DNA from: an uncultured Eisenbergiella sp.
GTDB taxonomy: Bacteria > Bacillota > Clostridia > Lachnospirales > Lachnospiraceae
Length of the DNA stretch: 64,000 bases
Direction: 5' to 3'
NCBI GenBank assembly: GCA_947626995.1
Contig: CANQUI010000001.1
Coordinates: 59,234 to 123,233 of the forward strand
Made by a program: the position numbers and the translations under genes
Notes under the pieces: generated by a model
What the model saw: the letters and a program-made list of their open reading frames with translations, nothing else
Databases searched by the model: none
Told to the model about the DNA's origin: nothing
Shown: piece after piece, positions 19,712 to 28,076 of the stretch
How the letters are laid out: every line of letters starts with the position of its first letter
How positions within the stretch are numbered: the stretch's first letter is position 1

Positions 19712-20715
19712 TCTTGATAGAGGTGATGGGCGGACTGGGCAATCAGCTTCAGCAATACGCGCTCTTTCGGAAAATGCAATATCTGGGAAAAGAAGCGAAA
19801 CTGGATCTTTCCTGGTTTGCAGACCAAAAGCGGCAGGAAAATGTGCTGGCGCGCCGCCGGTTGGAGCTTTCCCGGTTTCCGGGCCTTTGGATGGAGGTCT
19901 GTACAGACCGGGAGCGCAGCGCGCTTTTGGGAAACGACAGCGGTTGGAAACGACGGCTCAAGAGCGCGTTTGGCGTGAAAGGGCCGCGGTTTTATGAAAC
20001 CGGGATGTATCATCCGGAAATCTTTTCGTTTACGGACCGATATCTGACAGGTTTTTGGGCCTGTGAGAAATATTACGCGGATCTTCTTCCTCTGCTGCGC
20101 AGGGAAATCGTGTTTCCGGGATTTAATTCCGCCGATCCGGGGGATCCTTTTGCGGGAATGAAGTCTGAAAACTCTGAAAACTCAGTTAATTCTGGTAATT
20201 CTGGAAATAAAACAAATAATACAGGAAAAGAAAACAACAATAAAAATAGACAGATAATGGAAGAAATGAGGCGCGAAATGTCTGTCAGCCTGCACGTCAG
20301 AAGAGGGGATTATCTGGATCCCCAAAACGCCGCGCTGTTTGGCGGGATCTGTACGGAGGCCTATTATGAGGGAGCGATCCGTTATCTTTTAGAGCGGTAT
20401 CCGGAGGCGCATTTTTATGTATTTTCCGATGACAGCGAATATGTACGGGAAAAATACGCGGGGGAGCGGTATACCGTGGTGGACTGGAACCGGGGCGACG
20501 ACAGCATTTATGACATGCAGCTTATGAGCTGCTGCAAGCATAATATCTGCGCCAATTCCACGTTCAGCTTCTGGGGAGCGCGCTTAAATCCCAATTCTGA
20601 CCGGATTGCGATTCGGCCCGCCAGACACAAAAACGGCCAGCCGGCGGATGCCGCCCTGCTGCATGAGCTGTGGGAGGGCTGGGTGATCGCAGATGAGGCC
20701 GGACGTATCCTTTGA
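19708..20715 (+). CDS. GT11 alpha-1,2-fucosyltransferase family protein with Ser/Asn-rich insert
   Basis: GGLGNQLQQYALFRKM; SLHVRRGDYLDPQNAALFGGICTEAYY; ANSTFSFWGARL. Confidence 0.92.
   Translation: MILIEVMGGLGNQLQQYALFRKMQYLGKEAKLDLSWFADQKRQENVLARRRLELSRFPGLWMEVCTDRERSALLGNDSGWKRRLKSAFGVKGPRFYETGMYHPEIFSFTDRYLTGFWACEKYYADLLPLLRREIVFPGFNSADPGDPFAGMKSENSENSVNSGNSGNKTNNTGKENNNKNRQIMEEMRREMSVSLHVRRGDYLDPQNAALFGGICTEAYYEGAIRYLLERYPEAHFYVFSDDSEYVREKYAGERYTVVDWNRGDDSIYDMQLMSCCKHNICANSTFSFWGARLNPNSDRIAIRPARHKNGQPADAALLHELWEGWVIADEAGRIL
20164..20208 (+). repeat. In-frame 9-bp minisatellite, 5 imperfect units encoding (Ser-X-Asn)x5
   Basis: TCTGAAAAC TCTGAAAAC TCAGTTAAT TCTGGTAAT TCTGGAAAT read directly from the sequence. 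Confidence 0.9.
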
Positions 20716-20733
20716 CGCGGGAACCGAAAAGGA

Positions 20734-22188
20734 CTATCGGAGATAAAGCATATTTCCGGCGTCCGGAGAGGATTCCCACAAAAGACGGTATCCGTGATCG
20801 TTTAAAAATGCGAGGATCCGCTCGTCCGCGTATCCGCCCTGGACAACGATCATGCGCGGCAGTTCCTCCTGCAGTTCTTTCATATATTCGTCCATGATCT
20901 CCGGCCTGATCCGGCCGATCGGAAACTGGTAGGGGAATCGCGTCGCATGTTTTCTGTGGGAGGCCACATAGACGTCGCCCCAATTGCCGTAAACGGAAAT
21001 GGATTCCTCCTCCGGCACGTTTTCCATAACGTAGCGGGATACGGTTTCGATCATCCCGGACCGGTGCGTTTCGTTGCGGGTCTGATATCGCCGGGGAACG
21101 GTCCCAAGCAGTCTGCCCCATCCCGGAAGAATCAAAAGGAGGATCGCCAGAAGGAAAAAGGCCCGGGAGACAACGGGATTATTTGTCCGCTCCATTTTTG
21201 AGCACAGCAGCGCCATCGGATAAATTACGGCAGGGACCAGGATCATTCCATAGTGTGGGAACAAATAGCCCGACAGGGAAAGGAGCAGGAGATCGAGGAT
21301 CAGATAGAGCAAAAAAACACCGTTTAGAAAACGGTCTTCTTTTTTCAGAAAGAATAAAAGGCTGAGAAAGGAACCCAGACAGACGGGAGTGAAGAAGAAA
21401 AAGGAGAAGACATGCCATCTGTCCTGCAGACTGGCTGCGCTGTACGTCATATTAAACAGGATATAGGCGTCAAACCAGTCGAAAAGAGCGTTGTGGACCG
21501 CGAAATAGAGGAACGCAGGGCAAAGGATAACCGCCATACCGAGCAAAAACCACAGGACAAACTGCAGCAGCCGCGGCCAATTGCGTTTTGCCAGCGTCTG
21601 AAAGAATATTGCCGGACACAGAACCGCCCAGAGGGCGATCATATTCGGGCGCAGCAACAGTACGGCGCCCAGACAGGAACCGCATAACAGCAGTCGGAGC
21701 GGGCTGATCTTTTCTCTTTTGAGGTAATCCAGAAAAAGAAACAGCGATCCGGCCAAAAACGGCAAAGCGTACTCCTCCACCAGATTGCCGCCTTCAAAGT
21801 ATTGGAACAGCAGCGAAAGAGAAAGAAAAGTGGCCACGGCTGCGGCGCCCTTTTGGCAGAAAAGCCTGGCTGTCCGATAAAGCAGAAAAATGGTGACCGT
21901 CAAAAAGAAAAGCTCGATCACCCATACGCCCCGGTATGCAGAGATCCGATCCCCCAGCCAGTTGATCAGGTAGATCAGCGGTCCTTTATGATCGAAGGAA
22001 TCCCGGTAGGGTACGGCTCCCTTTTCGATCATCATCGAAATCGCTTTGAGCATGGCGGAATCCGTACCGGGATCTTCGCCCCTCCACGGATGAAGGGGGC
22101 TGTTCAATAAAAAAAATCCTGCGGCCAAAAGTGCGGCGGACAGTGCGGCTATATTCTCCAGAGCGTGATTCTTTTTTATCCGGTTCAT
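20734..22188 (-). CDS. GT-C/GT39-like polytopic glycosyltransferase (only minus-strand gene)
   Basis: PGTDSAMLKAISMMIEKGAVPYRDSFDHKGPLIYLINWLG with about 10 TM segments. Confidence 0.82.
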   Translation of the reverse strand: MNRIKKNHALENIAALSAALLAAGFFLLNSPLHPWRGEDPGTDSAMLKAISMMIEKGAVPYRDSFDHKGPLIYLINWLGDRISAYRGVWVIELFFLTVTIFLLYRTARLFCQKGAAAVATFLSLSLLFQYFEGGNLVEEYALPFLAGSLFLFLDYLKREKISPLRLLLCGSCLGAVLLLRPNMIALWAVLCPAIFFQTLAKRNWPRLLQFVLWFLLGMAVILCPAFLYFAVHNALFDWFDAYILFNMTYSAASLQDRWHVFSFFFFTPVCLGSFLSLLFFLKKEDRFLNGVFLLYLILDLLLLSLSGYLFPHYGMILVPAVIYPMALLCSKMERTNNPVVSRAFFLLAILLLILPGWGRLLGTVPRRYQTRNETHRSGMIETVSRYVMENVPEEESISVYGNWGDVYVASHRKHATRFPYQFPIGRIRPEIMDEYMKELQEELPRMIVVQGGYADERILAFLNDHGYRLLWESSPDAGNMLYLR

Positions 22189-22230
22189 TTGAATTTCCTG
22201 AATTCCTTCGTTATTTTTATTTAAAATAAT

Positions 22231-22259
22231 ATTATAATCAATTCCGGGTTTTGTGTCAA
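22231..22259 (-). promoter_or_regulatory. Consensus sigma-A-type promoter for the minus-strand gene
   Basis: Minus strand reads TTGACA, 17 nt spacer, TATAAT; -35 at 22254-22259, -10 at 22231-22236. Confidence 0.8.
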
Positions 22260-22295
22260 TGGCGGCGCAGGCTGTGACAATGCTGTGAATTTAAG

Positions 22296-22324
22296 TTGAA
22301 TCTTGTCCTGATTTTGCATATAAT
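22296..22324 (+). promoter_or_regulatory. Sigma-A-type promoter upstream of 22365
   Basis: TTGAAT (22296-22301), 17 nt spacer, TATAAT (22319-22324). Confidence 0.75.
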
Positions 22325-22364
22325 AAACACAGTAAAAAAGGATGGATGAAATGGGGACGTACGG

Positions 22365-23963
22365 ATGAGACAAGGGCCGGAGGCAGATCATATCATTTTC
22401 ACCAGGAGCGAGATCCTGTTTTACGTGTTTTTTTGCGTGATGCTGTTTTCCAAAGGGATGGGCTGGTATGACGGGATGCCGCAATATCGGATCTGTCTGC
22501 TCATCGGCGCCGCATGTCTGATGGCGAAGCTGCTTTTGTCGCGTTACACGCTGCAGCAGTTTTGCATGGCGGCGGTTTTGGGGGGCCTGGGGCTGATCAG
22601 CTATCTGCTGTCTGGGGAAAAGGGAATGTTCGTCTGCATGATGGTCGTCATCGGCATGAAGGATGTGCCCGTGCGCCGGGCGTTTCTGGCGGGAGGCCTG
22701 GTATGGGGCGGCGTGTTTGCCTGCCGCGTCCTGCTTTTTTTGACCGGCATACAGCGGGGCATCCCGTTGGTGCACAATAAGCTGGGGCTGGGACATATTT
22801 TCCGCTGGAGTATGGGATATCCGCATCCCAATGTGTTTCATATCTCTTATGTGATCCTGACGGCGTTTTTGTTCTACCTGATCCGCTGGAATCAGAAAAA
22901 GAAATTGTTCGCGGCCGTTCTCGCCGCCTTTTTGGGCAATTGCCTGATCTTTCTGTACTCGGTAAGCTTTACGGGGTTTCTCCTGACTGGCATCTATCTG
23001 GCGGGAGTGGCCTATTTTGAACTGCGGCCGCGGTTTTTGAAATGGGAAAAACGGGGGATCCTATGCGTGTTTCCCCTCTGTCTGATATTTTCCCTGGCGG
23101 CGCCTTTTCTGCCTCAGGGCCGGCTGTTTGAGCTGCTCAATAAAATGATGAATACCAGGCTTTCCCTGTCCCGGTATTTTTTGTTTACCTATCCGGTTTC
23201 GCTCTTCGGACAGCGGATCACGGTGCAAAATTCGGATCTGACCATGGACAACTCCTATGTGTTTGCGCTGATGACGTATGGAGCGGTGCTCTTTCTTTTG
23301 TTGATGGGAATTTATTTCTTCCTGATCCGGTATATGGTAAGGGAAGAAAAAAGAAAGGAACTGGCCATTACGCTGGGGTTTCTGATCGCCGGCATTTCGG
23401 AACCGTTTTTGTTTAATACGTCGTTTAAAAATATCAGCCTGCTCTTTGTGGGACATTATCTCTATCATCAGGCGGGATATTTAAAGACCGGGCTTCCTGC
23501 CGTGCAGATCGGGATTTGGGACTGGGACAAAAGCACCGTCCGGATGCCGGAGACAGCGGCCGCATGGCTTTTTCGGCAAAAGGAGAGAGGAAAACAAATC
23601 CGGCGCGGGGCGGCAGGGCATAAGGCTCTTGTGACGGCCTTTTGCCTGACGGCCGGTCTTTGCGGCGGGCTCTTTTATGCAGAAAAGACGGAAGCGCCCC
23701 GCTCCTATCTGGTGCCTGTGGAGCTCTGTGATTTTTCACAACAGAAGCCTTTTAAGCTGACACAGCAGGAAAGAATCCGGGAGGAAGAGGCGGGCGCTTC
23801 GATCCCGGTTTTGGTGGATGACAAAACGCGATTGTATCGGTTCGACGGAAATCTGATCCTGCTGGAACGGCTGCGCGGAACGATGGGAGCCGTCCTCTTG
23901 TCCGGCCTGTGCGGTCTGATACCGGGCGTGGGCGTTTCGCTTTTACTGGAAAAAAGAAAGTAG
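22365..23963 (+). CDS. Polytopic membrane protein, O-antigen polymerase/ligase-like
   Basis: Many TM segments, GHIFRWSMGYPHPNVFHISYVILTAFLFYLIRW; C-terminal soluble region then TM. Confidence 0.65.
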   Translation: MRQGPEADHIIFTRSEILFYVFFCVMLFSKGMGWYDGMPQYRICLLIGAACLMAKLLLSRYTLQQFCMAAVLGGLGLISYLLSGEKGMFVCMMVVIGMKDVPVRRAFLAGGLVWGGVFACRVLLFLTGIQRGIPLVHNKLGLGHIFRWSMGYPHPNVFHISYVILTAFLFYLIRWNQKKKLFAAVLAAFLGNCLIFLYSVSFTGFLLTGIYLAGVAYFELRPRFLKWEKRGILCVFPLCLIFSLAAPFLPQGRLFELLNKMMNTRLSLSRYFLFTYPVSLFGQRITVQNSDLTMDNSYVFALMTYGAVLFLLLMGIYFFLIRYMVREEKRKELAITLGFLIAGISEPFLFNTSFKNISLLFVGHYLYHQAGYLKTGLPAVQIGIWDWDKSTVRMPETAAAWLFRQKERGKQIRRGAAGHKALVTAFCLTAGLCGGLFYAEKTEAPRSYLVPVELCDFSQQKPFKLTQQERIREEEAGASIPVLVDDKTRLYRFDGNLILLERLRGTMGAVLLSGLCGLIPGVGVSLLLEKRK

Positions 23964-23971
23964 GGTATGGG

Positions 23972-25867
23972 ATGGAAGAAGAACTGAAATACTGCAGGAT
24001 ACTGGGGACAAAGATCCACGTAATCACCATGGATAAGACCGTGGAATATCTGGACAGGCATCTGGAGCGGATACGGGGCGGATATGTGTGCGTCTCCAAC
24101 GTGCATACCACCGTTATGGCGTTTCGGGATCCGGATTATCAGAAAATCCAAAACGGCAGCGTACTGAATCTGCCGGACGGCAAGCCCCTGTCCATCGTGT
24201 GCCGTCACAGGGGATTCAAAGAGGCCGCCCGGGTGCCGGGACCGGATCTGATGCCGCGGATCTTTGCGCTTTCCGAAAAGAGGGGATACCGGCATTACTT
24301 TTACGGCAGTTCGCCGGAGACCTTAAAAAAACTGCGGGAGATGCTTCAAAAAACCTATCCGGATATGGTGATCGCCGGCATGGAATCCCCGCCTTACCGG
24401 CCGCTTTCCAGGGAGGAAGACGAAGCGGCGGTGGAGCGGATCAATGAAAGCAGACCGGATTTTATCTGGGTGGGGCTGGGCGCCCCCAAACAGGAAATCT
24501 GGATGGCCAAACACATGGGAAAGGTATCCGGCGTGATGCTCGGCGTGGGAGCGGGATTTGACTTTCTGGCAGGGACCGTGAAACGGGCGCCGAAATGGAT
24601 GCAGGAAGCCTGTCTGGAATGGCTGTTTCGGCTGCTGCAGGATCCCAGACGGCTGATCCCCCGATATGTGGACACCAATTTTACGTTTCTTCATGAGGTG
24701 GCCAGGGAAAACCGACGGCGCAGGAAGGAAAAGCCGTTTCGGATCGCCATGATCGGGCATAAACGGATCCCTTCCCGGGAGGGCGGCGTGGAAATGGTGG
24801 TGGATGCGCTGGCCACCCGGCTGGTGCGCATGGGATATCAGGTGGACGCCTACAATCGCTCCGGATATCATGTCTCCGGGAAACAGTTTGATAAGAGAAG
24901 GGGAAAGTATTATAATGGGATCCGGGTCTATACGATCCCGACTTTTAATTGCAGCAGCCTAAACGCCATCGTCTATGCGGCGCTGGCTTCCGTCCGGGCG
25001 CTGTTTGGCCGCTACGACGTGATCCATTTCCATGCGGAAGGCCCCTGCATTATGCTCTGGCTGCCGAAACTGTTCGGGATCCGGACGGTGGCGACGATAC
25101 ACGGGCTGGACTGGCAGCGTTCCAAATGGGGGAATTTTGCATCCGCCATGCTGCGGCGGGGGGAGAAAACCGCGGCGCGCTGTGCGGATGAAGTCATTGT
25201 GCTTTCCGAAAACATGCAGCGGTATTTTTGGGAAACCTATGGGCGCCGGACCGTTTTTATCCCCAACGGGATAGAAAGACCGGAGCGCAGAGATCCGGAA
25301 TTCATCCGGGAAACCTACGGCCTGAACGGACGGGATTATATTCTGTTTCTGGCGCGTATCGTGCCGGAAAAAGGACTGCATTACCTCATCGAAGCCTTTT
25401 TGGGCATCGAGACGGACAAGAAGCTGGTGATCGCCGGCGGCAGCAGCCATTCCCAGGAATATATGAAAAAGATTACGGATATGGCGACGCAGGACGAACG
25501 GATCCTTATGACCGGCTTTGTACAGGGAGAAATGCTGGCGGAGCTGTATTCCAACGCATACTGTTTTGTCCTGCCCAGCGATGTGGAGGGAATGGCTTTA
25601 AGCCTTCTGGAGGCCATGAGCTACGGAAACTGCTGCATCGTCAGCGACATCCGGGAAAATACGGAGGTCGTGGGAGAAAAGGCGCTGCGCTTTGAAAAAG
25701 GGAATGTAGAATCCCTGCGGGCGGTTTTAAAAAGGGCGCTGGACGAGGAGCGGCTGTGCGAACAATACCGTTTGGAAAGCGCCGACTATATTTGTCAGAA
25801 ATACGATTGGGATAAAGTCGTCTTGCAGACGGCGGCGCTGTATGCGGGAAAGGATAAAAACGCATGA
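23972..25867 (+). CDS. Bifunctional glycosyltransferase: N-terminal GT26 (WecG/TagA/CpsF) fused to C-terminal GT4
   Basis: N-terminus: VSNVHTTVMAFRDPDYQKI, WVGLGAPKQEIWMAKHM, GVGAGFDFLAGTVKRAPKWMQ; C-terminus: IPSREGGVEMVVDALATRLVRMG, LPSDVEGMALSLLEAMSYGNCCIVSDI. Confidence 0.93.
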   Translation: MEEELKYCRILGTKIHVITMDKTVEYLDRHLERIRGGYVCVSNVHTTVMAFRDPDYQKIQNGSVLNLPDGKPLSIVCRHRGFKEAARVPGPDLMPRIFALSEKRGYRHYFYGSSPETLKKLREMLQKTYPDMVIAGMESPPYRPLSREEDEAAVERINESRPDFIWVGLGAPKQEIWMAKHMGKVSGVMLGVGAGFDFLAGTVKRAPKWMQEACLEWLFRLLQDPRRLIPRYVDTNFTFLHEVARENRRRRKEKPFRIAMIGHKRIPSREGGVEMVVDALATRLVRMGYQVDAYNRSGYHVSGKQFDKRRGKYYNGIRVYTIPTFNCSSLNAIVYAALASVRALFGRYDVIHFHAEGPCIMLWLPKLFGIRTVATIHGLDWQRSKWGNFASAMLRRGEKTAARCADEVIVLSENMQRYFWETYGRRTVFIPNGIERPERRDPEFIRETYGLNGRDYILFLARIVPEKGLHYLIEAFLGIETDKKLVIAGGSSHSQEYMKKITDMATQDERILMTGFVQGEMLAELYSNAYCFVLPSDVEGMALSLLEAMSYGNCCIVSDIRENTEVVGEKALRFEKGNVESLRAVLKRALDEERLCEQYRLESADYICQKYDWDKVVLQTAALYAGKDKNA

Positions 25868-27066
25868 AGGTATTGATCGTCAATAAATTCCTGCATCCCA
25901 ACGGCGGATCGGAAACCTACATTTTCGAATTGGGCAGACAGCTTGCGCGCATGGGCCATTCGGTGCAATATTTCGGGATGGAGCATGAGGGGCGTATCGT
26001 GGGCAACCGCATCGGCTGCTATACGGACGACATGGATTTTCATTCGGGGAAATGGGAAAAGCTTTTCTATCCGTTCCGGATCCTGTATTCCCGTCAGGCG
26101 TCGGCCCGGATGAAAAAAGTGCTTTCGGATTTTGATCCGGACGTGGTGCATCTGAATAATTTTAATTTTCAGCTCACGCCGTCGGTGATCTATGCGGTGC
26201 GCAAATACGAAAAACGCACCGGAAAAAAGATTCGGATCGTCTATACGGCTCACGACTATCAGTTGGTTTGTCCCAATCATCAGCTGTTGGTTCCCGGCAC
26301 GGGGGAGTTGTGCACGCGCTGTCTGGGAGGCAGGCAGTGGAACTGCGCCAAATACCGCTGCATCCACAATTCCCGGGTAAAGAGCCTGCTGGGGAGCCTG
26401 GAGGGGAGGCTGTACGAGCGGCTGAAAACATACCGTTATCTGGATGTGATCGTCTGCCCCAGCCGCTTTATGGAAGGAATGTTGCGGCAAAACAGCACGC
26501 TTTGCGGGCGGACGGTGGTGCTGCACAATTTTATCGGCGCCATCGAACCTCCTGTAGCCGACAAGAAAGATTATGTGTTGTATTTCGGACGGTATTCCCG
26601 GGAAAAGGGAATCGATACGCTGCTGGAGGCCTGCCGGCGGCTGCCCCACATTCCTTTTGTGTTTGCGGGGAAGGGGCCGTTGGAGGAGCAGGTGAATTCC
26701 ATGGAGAATATCGAAAACAAAGGATTTTTAAACGGCCCGGAATTATACGCCCTCATCGCCGGTGCCCGCTTCACCGTTTTTCCGTCCGAGTGGTATGAAA
26801 ACTGTCCGTTTTCGGTGATGGAGTCCCAGGTCTGCCGGACGCCGGTGATCGCCTCCCGTCTGGGCGGGACGCCGGAACTGCTTTTGGAAGAAAAAACCGG
26901 GGAATTTTTTGAAGCGGGGAACGCAGCGCAGCTGGCGGAACGCATCCAAAAGCTCTGGGAAGACCGAAAGAAGCTGGCGCGGTATACGGAAAACTGCCGG
27001 GCGGTTTCCTTTGCCGGGGCGCCGCAATACTGTGAAAAACTGCTGCAACTCTATCAGGAGGGATGA
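25864..27066 (+). CDS. GT4 family glycosyltransferase
   Basis: GGSETYIFELGRQLARMGHSVQYFG; FGRYSREKGIDTLLEACRRLP; PSEWYENCPFSVMESQVCRTPVIASRLGGTPE. Confidence 0.94.
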   Translation: MKVLIVNKFLHPNGGSETYIFELGRQLARMGHSVQYFGMEHEGRIVGNRIGCYTDDMDFHSGKWEKLFYPFRILYSRQASARMKKVLSDFDPDVVHLNNFNFQLTPSVIYAVRKYEKRTGKKIRIVYTAHDYQLVCPNHQLLVPGTGELCTRCLGGRQWNCAKYRCIHNSRVKSLLGSLEGRLYERLKTYRYLDVIVCPSRFMEGMLRQNSTLCGRTVVLHNFIGAIEPPVADKKDYVLYFGRYSREKGIDTLLEACRRLPHIPFVFAGKGPLEEQVNSMENIENKGFLNGPELYALIAGARFTVFPSEWYENCPFSVMESQVCRTPVIASRLGGTPELLLEEKTGEFFEAGNAAQLAERIQKLWEDRKKLARYTENCRAVSFAGAPQYCEKLLQLYQEG

Positions 27067-27068
27067 GA

Positions 27069-28076
27069 ATGGCAAGAAGAACGTTATACGGAACCGTCAT
27101 CGTGACGTATCGCTGCAATGCGCGCTGTAATATGTGCGACTGTTTTAAGGATCCTTCCCGGCCGGAAGAGGAGATCACGTTAGAGGAGATCAAAAAACTG
27201 CCGGAGATGGCCTTTACCAATATCACGGGAGGAGAGCCGTTCATCCGGCGGGACATCCCGGACATCGTGAGGGAACTTTATAAAAAATCGGACCGGATCG
27301 TGATCTCCACCAACGGATATTTTACGGACCGGATCATCGCGCTGTGCAAAGAGTTCCCGCAGGTGGGCATCCGGATCAGCATCGAGGGCCTGCAGGAGAC
27401 CAACGATAAGATCCGCGGGATCCCGGACGGCTTTCAAAGAGGATATCAGACGTTAAAGACGCTGGTGGAAATGGGACACCCGGACGTGGGCTTTGGGATG
27501 ACCGTACAGGACATGAACTGCGAGGATCTGGTGCCGCTGTATCATATCGCCAACGACATGGGGATGGAATTTGCCACGGCCGCGCTGCATAATTCGTTCT
27601 ATTTTCGAAAGACGGACAATCGCATCGAAAACAAAAGGAAGGTGGCCGAAAATTTTGAGAAACTGATCAACGAGCTGCTGGCCAGTTCTTCCCCCAAAAA
27701 GTGGTTCCGCGCCTACTTTAATCACGGACTGATCAATTATATTTACGGGAACAAACGGCTGCTTCCCTGCGATATGTCCCAAAACGCCTTTTTTATCGAT
27801 CCGTTCTGCGACGTGATTCCCTGCAACGGCATGGAGAAAAAAGCGGTTATGGGCAATCTGCGCAGGCAAAGCTGGGAGGAGCTGTGGAATTCCAGGCAGG
27901 CGCAAAAGGTGCGCGAATGTACCAAAAACTGCGACCGGAACTGCTGGATGATCGGCAGCGTGTCCCCGGCCATGCACAAGTATATCTGGGTGCCGGGCTG
28001 GTGGGTGATCCGGCATAAGTTTTTCAAGGGAGGGAAATATTCATTAAATGAAAATGATTTCATACGGGAAAAATAA
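27069..28076 (+). CDS. Radical SAM/SPASM domain protein
   Basis: CNARCNMCDC (CxxxCxxC), NITGGEPFIRRD, C-terminal Cys cluster CDVIPCN...GNLRRQSWEELWNS...CTKNCDRNC; AGGAGG RBS 8 nt before ATG 27069. Confidence 0.9.
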   Translation: MARRTLYGTVIVTYRCNARCNMCDCFKDPSRPEEEITLEEIKKLPEMAFTNITGGEPFIRRDIPDIVRELYKKSDRIVISTNGYFTDRIIALCKEFPQVGIRISIEGLQETNDKIRGIPDGFQRGYQTLKTLVEMGHPDVGFGMTVQDMNCEDLVPLYHIANDMGMEFATAALHNSFYFRKTDNRIENKRKVAENFEKLINELLASSSPKKWFRAYFNHGLINYIYGNKRLLPCDMSQNAFFIDPFCDVIPCNGMEKKAVMGNLRRQSWEELWNSRQAQKVRECTKNCDRNCWMIGSVSPAMHKYIWVPGWWVIRHKFFKGGKYSLNENDFIREK

